From: Cellulophaga sp. HaHaR_3_176
GTDB taxonomy: Bacteria > Bacteroidota > Bacteroidia > Flavobacteriales > Flavobacteriaceae
Assembly: GCF_019021925.1 (NCBI RefSeq)
Contig: NZ_CP058990.1
Coordinates: forward strand, 3,739,949 to 3,803,948
Direction: 5' to 3'
Length of the DNA: 64,000 nt
The translations under genes and the position numbers were made by a program. Under the pieces are notes generated by a model. The model was not told where the DNA came from. It was given only the letters and a program-made list of their open reading frames with translations, and searched no databases. Shown here in pieces: positions 36,570-46,390 of this stretch (within the stretch, counting starts at the first letter, position 1; each line of letters starts with the position of its first letter).

Positions 36570-37031
36570 ATGTTTAAAGAAAAAGTATTAGAATTATTAG
36601 AAGCTGGTTTAAAGGAGAATGAATCTATTTTTTTGATAGATTTCACTTTAGGACCAGGTAATAAAATCAATATAACTCTAGATGGAGACAATGGGGTTAC
36701 TTTGAAAGATTGCATGGTTATAAGTAGGGCTATTGATAGTAATTTAGATAGAGAGGAAGAGGATTTTTCTTTAGAGGTGGCTTCTTCGGGAGCAACATCT
36801 CCGCTAGTTATGCCGAGGCAGTATAAAAAGAATGTAGGAAGGGTTTTGGAAATCAAGACTATAGATGGTAAATTTGAAGGTAATTTAACTGATGTTAGTG
36901 ATCAGGGGGTTACTTTAGAATGGAAAGCAAGGGAGCCTAAGCTGGTAGGTAAAGGTAAGGTTACAGTTCAAAAGAAACAGGAGTTTGTTTTTTCTGATAT
37001 ACAAGAAGCAAAAGTTATTATAAAATTTTAA
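36570..37031 (+). CDS. rimP: Ribosome maturation factor RimP
   Basis: A 153-residue factor for 30S subunit assembly. ATG 36570 (MFKEKVLELLEAG) was chosen. A TTG at 36543 would lie inside the leader hairpin. RimP signatures are the N-terminal alpha/beta domain ending VTLKDCMVISRAID, followed by EDFSLEVASSGATSPL (family EVSSPG-like motif) and a C-terminal SH3-like barrel. It is first gene of the conserved rimP-nusA-infB operon and ends 12 bases before nusA. Confidence 0.93.
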   Translation: MFKEKVLELLEAGLKENESIFLIDFTLGPGNKINITLDGDNGVTLKDCMVISRAIDSNLDREEEDFSLEVASSGATSPLVMPRQYKKNVGRVLEIKTIDGKFEGNLTDVSDQGVTLEWKAREPKLVGKGKVTVQKKQEFVFSDIQEAKVIIKF

Positions 37032-37043
37032 TTATAGTTCAAC

Positions 37044-38276
37044 ATGGAGAATATTGCGCTGATCGAATCTTTTTCGGAATTTAAAGACGATAAGTTCATT
37101 GACAGGGTGACGCTGATGGCGATTTTGGAAGATGTTTTTAGAAACGCACTAAAGAAAAAGTTCGGTTCTGATGATAACTTTGATATAATTATAAATCCTG
37201 ATAAAGGGGATTTGGAAATATGGAGAAATCGTGTTGTTGTTGAAGATGGAGAGGTAGAAGAGCCTAATGAGGAAATATCATTAACTGAGGCACGTAAAAT
37301 TGAGCCAGATTTTGAGGTTGGTGAAGATGTTTCTGAAGAGGTTAAGTTGATACAATTAGGTAGGAGAGCTATTTTGGCATTACGTCAAAACTTGATATCT
37401 AAAATTCATGAGCACGATAATACTACAATATATAAGCATTTTAAAGATCTTGAAGGAGAAATTTATACTGCTGAAGTTCATCATATAAGGCATAAGGTTG
37501 TTATTTTATTAGATGATGAAGGTAATGAGATTATTATGCCTAAAGAAAGACAGATTCCTTCTGACTTTTTTAGAAAAGGTGATAATGTTAGGGGGGTTAT
37601 TGAAAGCGTAGAGCTTAAGGGTAATAAACCTGTAATTATAATGTCAAGAACAGCACCTGCTTTCTTAGAGCAATTATTTTTTCAAGAAATTCCAGAGGTT
37701 TTCGATGGTTTGATAACAATTAAAAAAGTTGTTAGAATTCCAGGTGAAAAAGCAAAAGTTGCAGTTGATTCTTATGATGATAGAATTGATCCGGTTGGAG
37801 CTTGTGTTGGGATGAAAGGTTCTCGTATACATGGTATCGTTAGAGAATTAGGGAATGAAAATATTGATGTAATTAATTGGACGAGTAATCCTCAATTGTT
37901 AGTTACAAGAGCATTAAGCCCTGCGCGTGTTTCGTCTGTTAAGTTAGATGAGGAGAAAATGACGGCTCAAGTTTACTTAAAACCTGAAGAGGTTTCTAAG
38001 GCAATTGGTAGAGGTGGTCATAATATTAGATTAGCTGGTCAATTGACAGGTTTTGAGATAGACGTTTTCCGTGAAGGAGTAGAGGAAGATGTTGAGTTAA
38101 CCGAGTTTTCTGATGAAATCGATGCATGGATTATCGAAGAGTTTAAGAAAATTGGTATGGATACTGCTCGTAGTGTTTTAGAGCAGGATGTGAATGATTT
38201 AGTTAAGAGAACGGACCTGGAAGAGGAAACAATTTTAGAAGTTGTGCGTATCTTAAAAGAAGAATTAGCAGATTAA
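37044..38276 (+). CDS. nusA: Transcription termination/antitermination factor NusA
   Basis: A 410-residue RNA-polymerase-binding factor. The N-terminal RNAP-binding domain (1 to about 130) is followed by an S1 domain (about 137-200, EGEIYTAEVHHIRHKV) and two KH domains (about 205-345) with DPVGACVGMKGSRIHGIVREL and KAIGRGGHNIRLAGQL. It lacks the C-terminal acidic repeats found in E. coli NusA, which is usual outside Proteobacteria. It is placed between rimP and infB. NusA could act on the terminator-like hairpin at the front of its own operon. Confidence 0.97.
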   Translation: MENIALIESFSEFKDDKFIDRVTLMAILEDVFRNALKKKFGSDDNFDIIINPDKGDLEIWRNRVVVEDGEVEEPNEEISLTEARKIEPDFEVGEDVSEEVKLIQLGRRAILALRQNLISKIHEHDNTTIYKHFKDLEGEIYTAEVHHIRHKVVILLDDEGNEIIMPKERQIPSDFFRKGDNVRGVIESVELKGNKPVIIMSRTAPAFLEQLFFQEIPEVFDGLITIKKVVRIPGEKAKVAVDSYDDRIDPVGACVGMKGSRIHGIVRELGNENIDVINWTSNPQLLVTRALSPARVSSVKLDEEKMTAQVYLKPEEVSKAIGRGGHNIRLAGQLTGFEIDVFREGVEEDVELTEFSDEIDAWIIEEFKKIGMDTARSVLEQDVNDLVKRTDLEEETILEVVRILKEELAD

Positions 38277-38319
38277 GCTATATATTAGCAAGAAATTTCA
38301 AGTATAGTAACAAGTATTT

Positions 38320-41196
38320 ATGGCAGATAATGCAACAATAAGGCTTAATAAAGTCCTAAGGGAACTTAACATTTCACTCGACAGGGCGGTAGATTTTTTG
38401 GGTTCCAAAGGTCATGATGTGGACGCAAGGCCTACCACTAAAATTTCTAATGAGGTGTATCAAGTGCTTTTGGATGAATTCCAAACGGACATGAGCAAGA
38501 AGGTTGCATCTAAAGAAGTTGGTGAAGAGAAGAGAAAAGAAAAAGAAGCTATAAGACATCAGCTTGAGCAAGAGCAAGAAGATAGAAGAATAGAGCGTGA
38601 GAAAAAAGCTGCATCTGAGCAAGTTATCAGAGGTAAAGCTGAATTGTCGGGCCCTAAGACTGTTGGAAAAATAGACTTAAGCAATAAAAAGCCTGCTGAA
38701 GAGGAGAAAACTAAGGAGGTAGAAAAACCTGTTGAGAAAATTCCTGAGGTAAAAGAAGAGGTTAAACCTGTTGAGCCACAAGTGGTAAAAGCAGCTGCAT
38801 CTGACAGACCTAAGTTTAAGGTTATCGATAAGATTGATCTTTCTGCTACTAAAGAGAAACCGAGGCCTAAGGCTAGGGAGGAAAGGAAAGAGAAAGAAAA
38901 AGAAAAACCGGCACCAGTTGTGAAGAAAGAGCCTGTAGCTGAAGTTAAGCCACCTGCTAAGGAAGAGGCTGTATCTAATACAGAGGAAAAACCAGCAGAA
39001 TCGGAAACTTTAACTACTCAGTATAAGAAATTATCTGGGCCGAAAATTACTGGAGCTAAAATCGATTTATCTAAGTTCGAAAAGCCTAAGAAGAAAAAAG
39101 AGACTCCGAAAGCAGGAGATGCTGCTGATAAAAAGAAAAGAAGAAGAAGAATTGTTAGCAATAACAATACGGGAGGTTCTACTCCTGGAAATAACAACGG
39201 ACCTCGTGGTAGCAATAGTAGACCAGGGGGGAATGTTGGAAATAGAAGAGGTCCTAATCCTAGATTTAATCAAGCGCCAAAAGTTGAGCCTACTGAAGAG
39301 GATGTTCAAAAGCAGGTGAGGGAAACTTTGGAGAAACTTCAAGGTAAATCTAAAAAAGGAAAAGGGGCTAAATACAGAAGAGATAAAAGAGATCAACACC
39401 GTCAGCAGACAGAGAAAGATCTTGAACAGCAGGAATTAGAAAGCAAAATTTTGAAAGTAACAGAATTTGTTACTGCAAATGAGGTTGCTACTATGATGAA
39501 TGTTTCAACAACGCAGATTATTTCTGCTTGTATGTCTCTTGGTATCATGGTTACGATGAATCAGCGTTTAGATGCTGAAACATTGACTATTGTTGCTGAA
39601 GAATTTGGATATGAAGTGGAGTTTGTTTCTGCTGAAATTGAAGAAGCTATTGAAGAGCAGGTTGATGCAGTTGAGGATTTAAAAGAAAGAGCTCCTATTG
39701 TTACGGTAATGGGTCATGTGGATCACGGTAAAACTTCATTATTGGATTACATTAGAAAAGAAAATGTAATTGCAGGTGAAAGTGGTGGTATTACACAACA
39801 TATTGGTGCATACGGAGTAACTTTAGATAACGGTCAAAAGATTGCATTTTTAGATACGCCAGGTCACGAAGCCTTTACGGCGATGCGTGCACGTGGTGCT
39901 CAGGTAACTGATATTGCTATTATTGTAATTGCGGCAGATGATGATATCATGCCTCAAACAAAAGAAGCAATTAGTCACGCACAAGCTGCTGGAGTTCCTA
40001 TTATTTTTGCAATAAATAAAATTGATAGACCAACAGCAAACCCAGATAAGATTAAAGATGGTCTTTCTCAGATGAATTTATTGGTAGAAGACTGGGGTGG
40101 TAAAATACAATCTCATGATATATCTGCAAAAACAGGTTTGGGTGTTAAAGAATTACTTGAAAAAGTATTACTGGAAGCTGAATTATTAGAACTTAAGGCA
40201 AATCCAAATAAATTAGCAACAGGTACTGTTGTTGAAGCGTTCTTAGATAAGGGTCGTGGTTATGTGTCAACTGTTTTGGTGCAGGCTGGGTCTTTAAAAA
40301 TTGGAGATTATGTATTAGCGGGGACTTGCAGTGGTAAGATTAAAGCAATGCATGATGAGAGGGGCAATAGTATTAAAGAAGCTGGTCCTTCTACACCGAT
40401 ATCAATACTTGGTTTAGATGGAGCTCCGCAGGCAGGTGATAAGTTTAATGTTCTTGAAGATGAGCGAGAGGCTAAGCAAATCGCTGCTAAAAGAGGTCAG
40501 TTGTTAAGGGAACAATCTGTTAGAACACAAAGACATATTACGCTTGATGAAATTGGTAGACGTATTGCGTTAGGAGACTTTAAAGAGTTGAATATAATTC
40601 TTAAAGGTGATGTTGATGGTTCTGTTGAGGCATTAACGGATTCTTTCCAGAAATTATCAACTGCTGAAATACAGGTTAATATTATACATAAAGCTGTAGG
40701 TCCAATTACTGAATCTGATGTGTTGTTAGCTTCTGCTTCTGATGCGATTATTATTGGATTTAATGTAAGGCCAATGGGTAATGCGAGAACGATAGCTGAT
40801 AATGAAGAGATAGATATTAGAATGTACTCTATTATTTATGATGCTATTAATGATCTTAAAGATGCAATGGAAGGTATGCTTTCTCCTGTTATGAAGGAAG
40901 AGATTACTGGAACTGCTGAAATTCGTGAAACTTTCAAAATATCTAAAGTCGGTACTATTGCTGGTTGTATGGTTACGACTGGTAAAATATATAGAAATTC
41001 TAATATTAGATTGATTAGAGATGGTGTTGTTGTCTTCACAGGGGAATTAACTTCATTAAAACGATTTAAAGATGATGCTAAAGAAGTAGCTAAAGGATAC
41101 GATTGTGGATTGCAGGTTAAGAATTATAATGATATTAGAGAACTTGATATTGTTGAAGCTTTCCAAGAAGTGGCTGTTAAGAAGAAATTGAAATAA
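38320..41196 (+). CDS. infB: Translation initiation factor IF-2
   Basis: A 958-residue GTPase placing initiator tRNA on the ribosome. The long N-terminal region (to about 370) is low-complexity and rich in Lys, Glu, Pro and Ala, with an Asn/Gly/Arg-rich patch near 285-315. The motif GPK-x-x-G-KIDLS recurs three times. An IF2N-type domain follows ([17 protein letters not shown]). The G domain has G1 [12 protein letters not shown] (from residue 465), [17 protein letters not shown] and NKID. Domains II-IV complete the protein. Third gene of rimP-nusA-infB, with a strong terminator behind it. Confidence 0.97.
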   Translation: MADNATIRLNKVLRELNISLDRAVDFLGSKGHDVDARPTTKISNEVYQVLLDEFQTDMSKKVASKEVGEEKRKEKEAIRHQLEQEQEDRRIEREKKAASEQVIRGKAELSGPKTVGKIDLSNKKPAEEEKTKEVEKPVEKIPEVKEEVKPVEPQVVKAAASDRPKFKVIDKIDLSATKEKPRPKAREERKEKEKEKPAPVVKKEPVAEVKPPAKEEAVSNTEEKPAESETLTTQYKKLSGPKITGAKIDLSKFEKPKKKKETPKAGDAADKKKRRRRIVSNNNTGGSTPGNNNGPRGSNSRPGGNVGNRRGPNPRFNQAPKVEPTEEDVQKQVRETLEKLQGKSKKGKGAKYRRDKRDQHRQQTEKDLEQQELESKILKVTEFVTANEVATMMNVSTTQIISACMSLGIMVTMNQRLDAETLTIVAEEFGYEVEFVSAEIEEAIEEQVDAVEDLKERAPIVTVMGHVDHGKTSLLDYIRKENVIAGESGGITQHIGAYGVTLDNGQKIAFLDTPGHEAFTAMRARGAQVTDIAIIVIAADDDIMPQTKEAISHAQAAGVPIIFAINKIDRPTANPDKIKDGLSQMNLLVEDWGGKIQSHDISAKTGLGVKELLEKVLLEAELLELKANPNKLATGTVVEAFLDKGRGYVSTVLVQAGSLKIGDYVLAGTCSGKIKAMHDERGNSIKEAGPSTPISILGLDGAPQAGDKFNVLEDEREAKQIAAKRGQLLREQSVRTQRHITLDEIGRRIALGDFKELNIILKGDVDGSVEALTDSFQKLSTAEIQVNIIHKAVGPITESDVLLASASDAIIIGFNVRPMGNARTIADNEEIDIRMYSIIYDAINDLKDAMEGMLSPVMKEEITGTAEIRETFKISKVGTIAGCMVTTGKIYRNSNIRLIRDGVVVFTGELTSLKRFKDDAKEVAKGYDCGLQVKNYNDIRELDIVEAFQEVAVKKKLK

Positions 41197-41208
41197 TTTC
41201 AAATATAT

Positions 41209-41253
41209 AAAGCATAAAAAAAGACCTGAATTTCAGGTCTTTTTTTATGCTTT
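41209..41253. terminator. Bidirectional terminator between infB and the SPOR gene
   Basis: A long inverted repeat: AAAGCATAAAAAAAGACCTGAA starts at 41209 and its complement ends at 41253. The core stem is GACCTGAA (41223-41230) / TTCAGGTC (41232-41239) with A- and T-runs. It serves both converging genes. Confidence 0.85.
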
Positions 41254-41272
41254 ATATTTAATAAATTCTTTT

Positions 41273-41632
41273 TTAATTTGGAGTAATAATCATTGCTGCT
41301 GGATATTTTTTTCTAACCTCATTGTATTTTCTTTCGGCTTCTAGAGCTGTTTTTATTCCGTCAATTCTAACTCTATAATCTGTGTCTACGTGAACAATTT
41401 TTGTCTTCCATTTTGGAAAATCAGAGTCTAAATTAGATTTTTTATGATTCGCACCACTTAGTGAGCCGTTGTAAATTTGTATTTGATATACATCAGAGCT
41501 TTCGTCTATAGACTTGTATATCTCTAATAATTTTTCAATTTTACTGTCTTGGTTTATTTGAATGTTTCCTTCTTGTGCTACGCAGTTAAGAGTGAAAACT
41601 GTAAAAATCAAGCTGTTAATTATAATTTTCAT
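41273..41632 (-). CDS. Small secreted SPOR-domain protein
   Basis: A 119-residue exported protein with a signal peptide at 1-20 (IINSLIFTVFTLNCVAQ). The C-terminal two thirds fit a SPOR fold, which binds peptidoglycan stripped of stem peptides: YQIQIYNGSLSGANHKKS, then FPKWKTKIVHVDTDYRVRIDGI and ALEAERKYNEVRKKYPAAMII. SPOR proteins often act at the septum. It is monocistronic with its own promoter and converges with infB. Confidence 0.78.
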   Translation of the reverse strand: MKIIINSLIFTVFTLNCVAQEGNIQINQDSKIEKLLEIYKSIDESSDVYQIQIYNGSLSGANHKKSNLDSDFPKWKTKIVHVDTDYRVRIDGIKTALEAERKYNEVRKKYPAAMIITPN

Positions 41633-41664
41633 ATTGCTTATGTTTTTCTTTAAATTGTGTTTTG

Positions 41665-41697
41665 CAAAAGTAATTTTTTAATGAATAGAGAAAACAA
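41665..41697 (-). promoter_or_regulatory. Promoter of the SPOR-domain gene
   Basis: On the minus strand: TTG (41695-41697), 22 bases, TACTTTTG (41665-41672), then 32 bases to the ATG. Fits the consensus at the long end of the allowed spacing. Confidence 0.5.
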
Positions 41698-41772
41698 CAT
41701 ATTTTTTATTTAGAATAATTATAAATTAAGAATTATAAATACCTTAACATTTCTAAAATAAAGTCTATGTCG

Positions 41773-41780
41773 TATTTTTG
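41773..41780 (+). promoter_or_regulatory. Candidate promoter of the act-cox respiratory operon, -7 box
   Basis: TATTTTTG, an exact TAnnTTTG match followed by GCATGCG. At the -33 position there is TTC instead of TTG with 19-base spacing. The leader to ATG 41860 would be about 75 bases. Confidence 0.45.
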
Positions 41781-41859
41781 CATGCGATTTCAAGGTGTAA
41801 ATTAGCTATTGATATTTATAGTAATAATCATGCCGAGAATCTATAGAAATTATTTAAAT

Positions 41860-43200
41860 ATGAAAAAGGTTCCGTACCGCAATCAATTTTCTAAAGTTTT
41901 AGGTATCACTCTAGTGGTTTGTCTGTTTTTTTCAACCTCTATTTTTTCGCAAGACGAGAGTGCGTCTGCTGGTGATGCTGCTAAGGGTAAATCTCTATTC
42001 AATCAGAACTGTGCTGCTTGTCACTCATTGACAAAAAGAATGACAGGTCCTGCTCTTGCAAATGTGGAAGCACGTTTGAGTGAGGATGAGGGTTTGAGTA
42101 AAGAGTGGATTTATTCTTGGATTAAAAATAGTTCAGGAGTAATTGCTTCTGGAGATGCTTATGCTAATAAGTTGTATGCTGAATATAATAAGGCGGCAAT
42201 GACAGCTTTTCCAACTTTGTCTAATGGGGATATTGATAATATTTTAGCTTATACATCGGCTCCTCCTCCTGCTGCTCCCGCTCCAGTTCCTGGTGCTACT
42301 GCGGTTGGTGTTCAAGATGGAAATAGTAATGGTTTTTCTAATGAAATTATATTAGGGGCTTTAGTTTTTGTTTTTGGTATGTTGGTGATCATGTTATTCA
42401 TGGTTAATAAAACATTACGAAGAATAGCTGAGGCTAATGGTGTTGTTTTGGAGAAAGAATCTTCTGAAAAAAGAACTCCAATTTGGAAGGCTTTTGTTCA
42501 GAATCAATTTTTGGTTTTGGTATCTGTTATTTTCTTGCTTCTAGGTGGTGCTTATTTCGCTTATGGTTGGATGATGCAGGTTGGTGTTGATCAGGGGTAT
42601 GCTCCGGTACAGCCAATACATTATTCTCATAAGATACATGCTGGTGATAATAAGATAGAGTGTAAGTATTGTCACTCTTCTGCAAGAGTTTCTAAAACAT
42701 CAGGTATACCATCTTTGAATGTGTGTATGAATTGTCATAAATCAATTTCGGAATACACGGGTAATCCAGAGGGTCCTTCTCAGGAGGATTTAGAAAATGG
42801 GTATACCAATGAATTTTATACTGGAGAAATAAAAAAATTATATAAAGCAGTTGGTTGGGATGAGTCTACTCAAGGATATACTGGTGAGTCTAAGCCTGTA
42901 GAGTGGGTTAGGGTTCATAATCTTCCGGATTTTGCTTATTTTAATCACTCGCAACATGTTTCTGTTGCTGGTATTGAATGTCAAACTTGTCATGGTCCTG
43001 TAGAGGAGATGGAGATAATGGAGCAACATGCGCCATTAACTATGGGTTGGTGTATTAACTGTCACAGAGAAACGAATGTTAAGGTGGAGGGTAATGAGTA
43101 TTACGAGAAAATTCACGCTGAGCTTTCTAAGAAATATGGTGTAGAGAATCTTACGGCTGCTCAAATGGGTGGTTTAGAATGTGGTAAGTGTCACTATTAA
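41860..43200 (+). CDS. actA: Alternative complex III subunit ActA, multihaem cytochrome c
   Basis: Periplasm-facing cytochrome c subunit of alternative complex III (menaquinol:cytochrome c oxidoreductase). ATG 41860 (446 residues) gives a signal peptide ending at IFSQ. Upstream in-frame ATG and TTG codons at 41830 and 41809 are possible but less likely. An N-terminal class I cytochrome domain has CAACH, followed by a Pro/Ala linker, a first helix near 160 and a second near 215. The multihaem part has CKYCH, CMNCH, CQTCH, CINCH and a final CGKCH. That makes six haem motifs. First gene of actABCDEF-coxBA. Confidence 0.95.
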   Translation: MKKVPYRNQFSKVLGITLVVCLFFSTSIFSQDESASAGDAAKGKSLFNQNCAACHSLTKRMTGPALANVEARLSEDEGLSKEWIYSWIKNSSGVIASGDAYANKLYAEYNKAAMTAFPTLSNGDIDNILAYTSAPPPAAPAPVPGATAVGVQDGNSNGFSNEIILGALVFVFGMLVIMLFMVNKTLRRIAEANGVVLEKESSEKRTPIWKAFVQNQFLVLVSVIFLLLGGAYFAYGWMMQVGVDQGYAPVQPIHYSHKIHAGDNKIECKYCHSSARVSKTSGIPSLNVCMNCHKSISEYTGNPEGPSQEDLENGYTNEFYTGEIKKLYKAVGWDESTQGYTGESKPVEWVRVHNLPDFAYFNHSQHVSVAGIECQTCHGPVEEMEIMEQHAPLTMGWCINCHRETNVKVEGNEYYEKIHAELSKKYGVENLTAAQMGGLECGKCHY

Positions 43201-43236
43201 TTGGTTTAATAAAGAGATAATTTCAGAGATATACGT

Positions 43237-46200
43237 ATGGCATCAAACAAAAAATATTGGAAAAGCGAAGCGGAGTTAAATCCTAACGATTCCATTGTTG
43301 AGACGCTAAGACATAATGAGTTTGTTCAAGATATACCTGTTGATGATTTTTTAGGAGACAAAGAGAATTTGGCTTCTTCTTCAACAAATAGAAGGGACTT
43401 CTTAAAATATGTTGGTTTTAGTACCGCTGCTGCAACTATGGCAGCATGTGAAGGGCCTGTTACTAAGTCTATTCCTTATGTAGTGCAACCAGAAAGTATT
43501 ATACCTGGTGTTGCTAATCATTATGCGACTACAATTGCAAATGGTTTTGATTTTGCAAGTGTGTTGGTGCGAACGAGAGAGGGTAGGCCAATTTCGATTC
43601 ATAACAATGCCGATGCTAAGGTTGGTGGAAGTGCAAATGCAAGAGTTAATGCATCTGTTTTAAATTTATATGATAGTACTCGTTTGCAGGGGCCGGTTTC
43701 TGAAGGGGAGCCTGTTGCTTGGGGTGCTATTGATTCTGCTGTTAAGTCTAAATTGGGTTCTGGTAAAAAAGTTGTTTTGTTAACTCAAACTTATGCTAGT
43801 CCATCTACTTCAAGGCTGATCGATGAATTTAAAGGTGCTTATGCTAATGTTAGTCATGTAGTTTATGATGCTATTTCTGAGGAAGCTGCTTTAAATGCTT
43901 TTGAGTCGAAGTATGGTGAGCGAGCATTGGCTGATTATGATTTTTCTAAAGCTGAAGTTATAGTTTCTTTTGGTGCTGATTTCTTGGGAGATTGGCAGGG
44001 TGGTGGCTACGATAGTGGTTATTCTAAGGGTCGTGTTCCTCAAAAAGGAAAAATGTCTAAGCATATTCAGTTTGAGGCTAATATGTCTCTTTCTGGTGCT
44101 AATGCAGATAAGAGAATACCTTTGAAGCCTACTGATCAAAAAGTTGCTTTGGCGCATTTGTATGCTAAGTTAAATGGGGCTTCTGTTGGTGGTGATTTAA
44201 ATGATGCTACTAGTAAAGCGTTAGATGTTGTGGTTTCTCAGATTCGCAAAGCTGGTTCTAGTGCTGTTGTTGTTACGGGTTTAGATGATGAAAATGCTCA
44301 AGCTGTTGTTTTGGCTATTAATGAAATGCTTAAGAGTTCGGCTTTTGATGTTAAATCACCTAAGTATGTTAGGCAGGGGAATGTTAAAGCTGTTAATGCT
44401 TTAATTGCTGATATGAAGGCGGGTAGAGTTGGGGCAATTATAATGGATGGTGTTAATCCAGTTTATTCTTTGCCAAACTCATCTGATTTCGTTGAAGGTC
44501 TTAAGAGTGTTGAACTTTCGGTTGGTTTTTCTTTAAATGAAAATGAAACTACAAGTTTAACTAAGTATGTTGCAGCTGCTTCTCATTATTTAGAATCGTG
44601 GGGTGATGTTCAAGTTAAAAAAGGGCATTATGGTTTAATGCAGCCAACTATTAAAGAATTATTTGATACGCGTCAATTACAATCTTCTATCTTAAAATGG
44701 ATGGGTAGTGATAAAACGTATTATGATTATATAAAAGAAACTTGGGTTTCATCTGTATTAGGTGGTTCTGAGTGGAATCAAGCATTGCATGATGGTGTTT
44801 ATTCGTTAGAAAGTGGCTCTTCTGTGTTAGATGCTGAAATTAATGCTATTGTTGCTGATGTTGTAGAAGGTGAGTCTATTGTGAATACAATTCCTTTGGC
44901 TTCTGCAATTCGTTCTTTATCTTCTGCATCAAGTGAGGGTATGGAGTTGTCATTATATTCTAAGACGGGAATGGGTGATGGTCAGATGGCAAGTAACCCT
45001 TGGTTACAAGAATTCCCAGATCCAATAACTCGTGTGTCTTGGGATAACTACGTTACTATTTCTAAGGCAGATGCTGATAGGTTGGGCTTCGTGAATGAAA
45101 ACGTTGCAAATGGTGGTTTAGATGGTAGTTATGCTAAATTAACTGTTAATGGTGTTTCTGTAGATAAGGTTCCTGTGATTATTCAGCCAGGTCAGGCAGT
45201 TGGTTCTGTTGGTTTGTCTTTTGGTTATGGTAAAAAAATTGGCTTAAAAGAAGAAATGCAAACGGGTGTTAATGCATACCCTTTGTATCAAGAATTTTCA
45301 AATATTCAATCTGTTTCTGTTGAGAAGTCTGCTGGTAATCATGAGTTCGCTTGTGTTCAGTTGCATAAAACATTGATGGGTAGAGGTGATATCATTAAAG
45401 AAACTACTTTAGAGATATTCAATACAAAAGATGCAAAAGAATGGAATGTTCAGCCTGTTGTATCTTTAGATCATCAAGAAGTTTTAGCTACATCTGTTGA
45501 TTTGTGGGATAGTTTTGATCGTTCAATTGGGCATCATTTTAATCTATCTATAGATTTAAATGCATGTACTGGTTGTGGTTCTTGTGTTATTGCATGTCAT
45601 GCGGAAAATAACGTTCCTGTAGTTGGTAAAGAAGAAGTTAGAAAATCTAGAGATATGCATTGGTTGCGTATTGACAGATATTACTCTTCAGAAGATACTT
45701 TTGAAGGTGATAATACTAAGAAAAATGAGTTTGATGGTTTATCTGGTGACAAAGGTTCGTTAAGTGGTTTTGGTGAGTTAGAAGATCCTTCTGCTAATCC
45801 TCAAGTAGCTTTTCAACCTGTAATGTGTCAGCATTGTAATCATGCTCCTTGTGAGACTGTTTGCCCTGTTGCTGCTACTTCACATGGTCGTCAAGGTCAA
45901 AATCATATGGCTTATAATAGATGTGTTGGTACAAGATATTGTGCAAACAACTGTCCTTATAAAGTTCGTAGATTTAACTGGTTCTTATATAATAATAACG
46001 ACGAGTTTGATTATCATATGAATAATGACTTAGGTAAGATGGTTATTAACCCTGATGTTACTGTTCGTTCTAGAGGTGTTATGGAGAAATGTTCTATGTG
46101 TATGCAAAAAACACAGAAAACTATCTTAGATGCCAAGAGAGATGGTAGGGTTATAAAAGATGGTGAGTTTCAAACAGCTTGTTCTGCAGCTTGTAGTAGT

Positions 46201-46350
46201 GGAGCAATGGTATTTGGAGATGTTAATGATAAGGAAAGTGAGATTGCTGAACTTAAGGAAAGCGATCGTATGTATCACTTATTAGAGCACGTAGGTACTA
46301 AGCCAAATGTATTCTATCATGTGAAAGTTAGAAACACGGAAGAAGTTTAA
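43237..46350 (+). CDS. actB: Alternative complex III subunit ActB, iron-sulfur molybdopterin-oxidoreductase-like
   Basis: A 1037-residue peripheral subunit. After about 50 residues there is a twin-arginine-type signal (NRRDFLKYVGFSTAAATMAAC), typical of the TAT-variant family, ending in a possible lipobox Cys. The middle is homologous to molybdopterin oxidoreductases, although in characterised complexes no molybdenum is bound. The C-terminal part has four cysteine clusters for Fe-S centres (CTGCGSCVIACH, CQHCNHAPCETVCP, CVGTRYCANNCP, CSMCMQ). It passes electrons from quinol towards the haems of ActA and ActE. It follows actA by 36 bases. Confidence 0.95.
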   Translation: MASNKKYWKSEAELNPNDSIVETLRHNEFVQDIPVDDFLGDKENLASSSTNRRDFLKYVGFSTAAATMAACEGPVTKSIPYVVQPESIIPGVANHYATTIANGFDFASVLVRTREGRPISIHNNADAKVGGSANARVNASVLNLYDSTRLQGPVSEGEPVAWGAIDSAVKSKLGSGKKVVLLTQTYASPSTSRLIDEFKGAYANVSHVVYDAISEEAALNAFESKYGERALADYDFSKAEVIVSFGADFLGDWQGGGYDSGYSKGRVPQKGKMSKHIQFEANMSLSGANADKRIPLKPTDQKVALAHLYAKLNGASVGGDLNDATSKALDVVVSQIRKAGSSAVVVTGLDDENAQAVVLAINEMLKSSAFDVKSPKYVRQGNVKAVNALIADMKAGRVGAIIMDGVNPVYSLPNSSDFVEGLKSVELSVGFSLNENETTSLTKYVAAASHYLESWGDVQVKKGHYGLMQPTIKELFDTRQLQSSILKWMGSDKTYYDYIKETWVSSVLGGSEWNQALHDGVYSLESGSSVLDAEINAIVADVVEGESIVNTIPLASAIRSLSSASSEGMELSLYSKTGMGDGQMASNPWLQEFPDPITRVSWDNYVTISKADADRLGFVNENVANGGLDGSYAKLTVNGVSVDKVPVIIQPGQAVGSVGLSFGYGKKIGLKEEMQTGVNAYPLYQEFSNIQSVSVEKSAGNHEFACVQLHKTLMGRGDIIKETTLEIFNTKDAKEWNVQPVVSLDHQEVLATSVDLWDSFDRSIGHHFNLSIDLNACTGCGSCVIACHAENNVPVVGKEEVRKSRDMHWLRIDRYYSSEDTFEGDNTKKNEFDGLSGDKGSLSGFGELEDPSANPQVAFQPVMCQHCNHAPCETVCPVAATSHGRQGQNHMAYNRCVGTRYCANNCPYKVRRFNWFLYNNNDEFDYHMNNDLGKMVINPDVTVRSRGVMEKCSMCMQKTQKTILDAKRDGRVIKDGEFQTACSAACSSGAMVFGDVNDKESEIAELKESDRMYHLLEHVGTKPNVFYHVKVRNTEEV

Positions 46351-46390
46351 GGAGTATAATAAAAAGATCAACGTAACTATAATATAAAAT

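Noticed and set aside
36389..36856. Minus-strand reading frame of 155 codons over rimP
   Set aside because: It runs antisense through the tRNA-Gln terminator, the leader hairpin and rimP. Its composition follows from the real gene on the other strand.
38641..39075. Recurring GPK/KIDLS motif in IF-2 as a new repeat domain
   Set aside because: Three spaced copies of a short motif in a linker were noted, but they are too short and degenerate to claim a domain.
39100..39260. Arg/Gly/Asn-rich repeat in infB as a possible inserted element
   Set aside because: Low-complexity N-terminal linkers of this kind are normal in IF-2 and the frame is intact.
39067..39399. Minus-strand reading frame within infB
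   Set aside because: Ser/Phe-rich sequence produced by the antisense of the Lys/Arg/Asn-rich IF-2 linker.
43891..44157. Minus-strand reading frame within actB
   Set aside because: Antisense of a normal coding region, basic low-complexity product with no recognisable domain.
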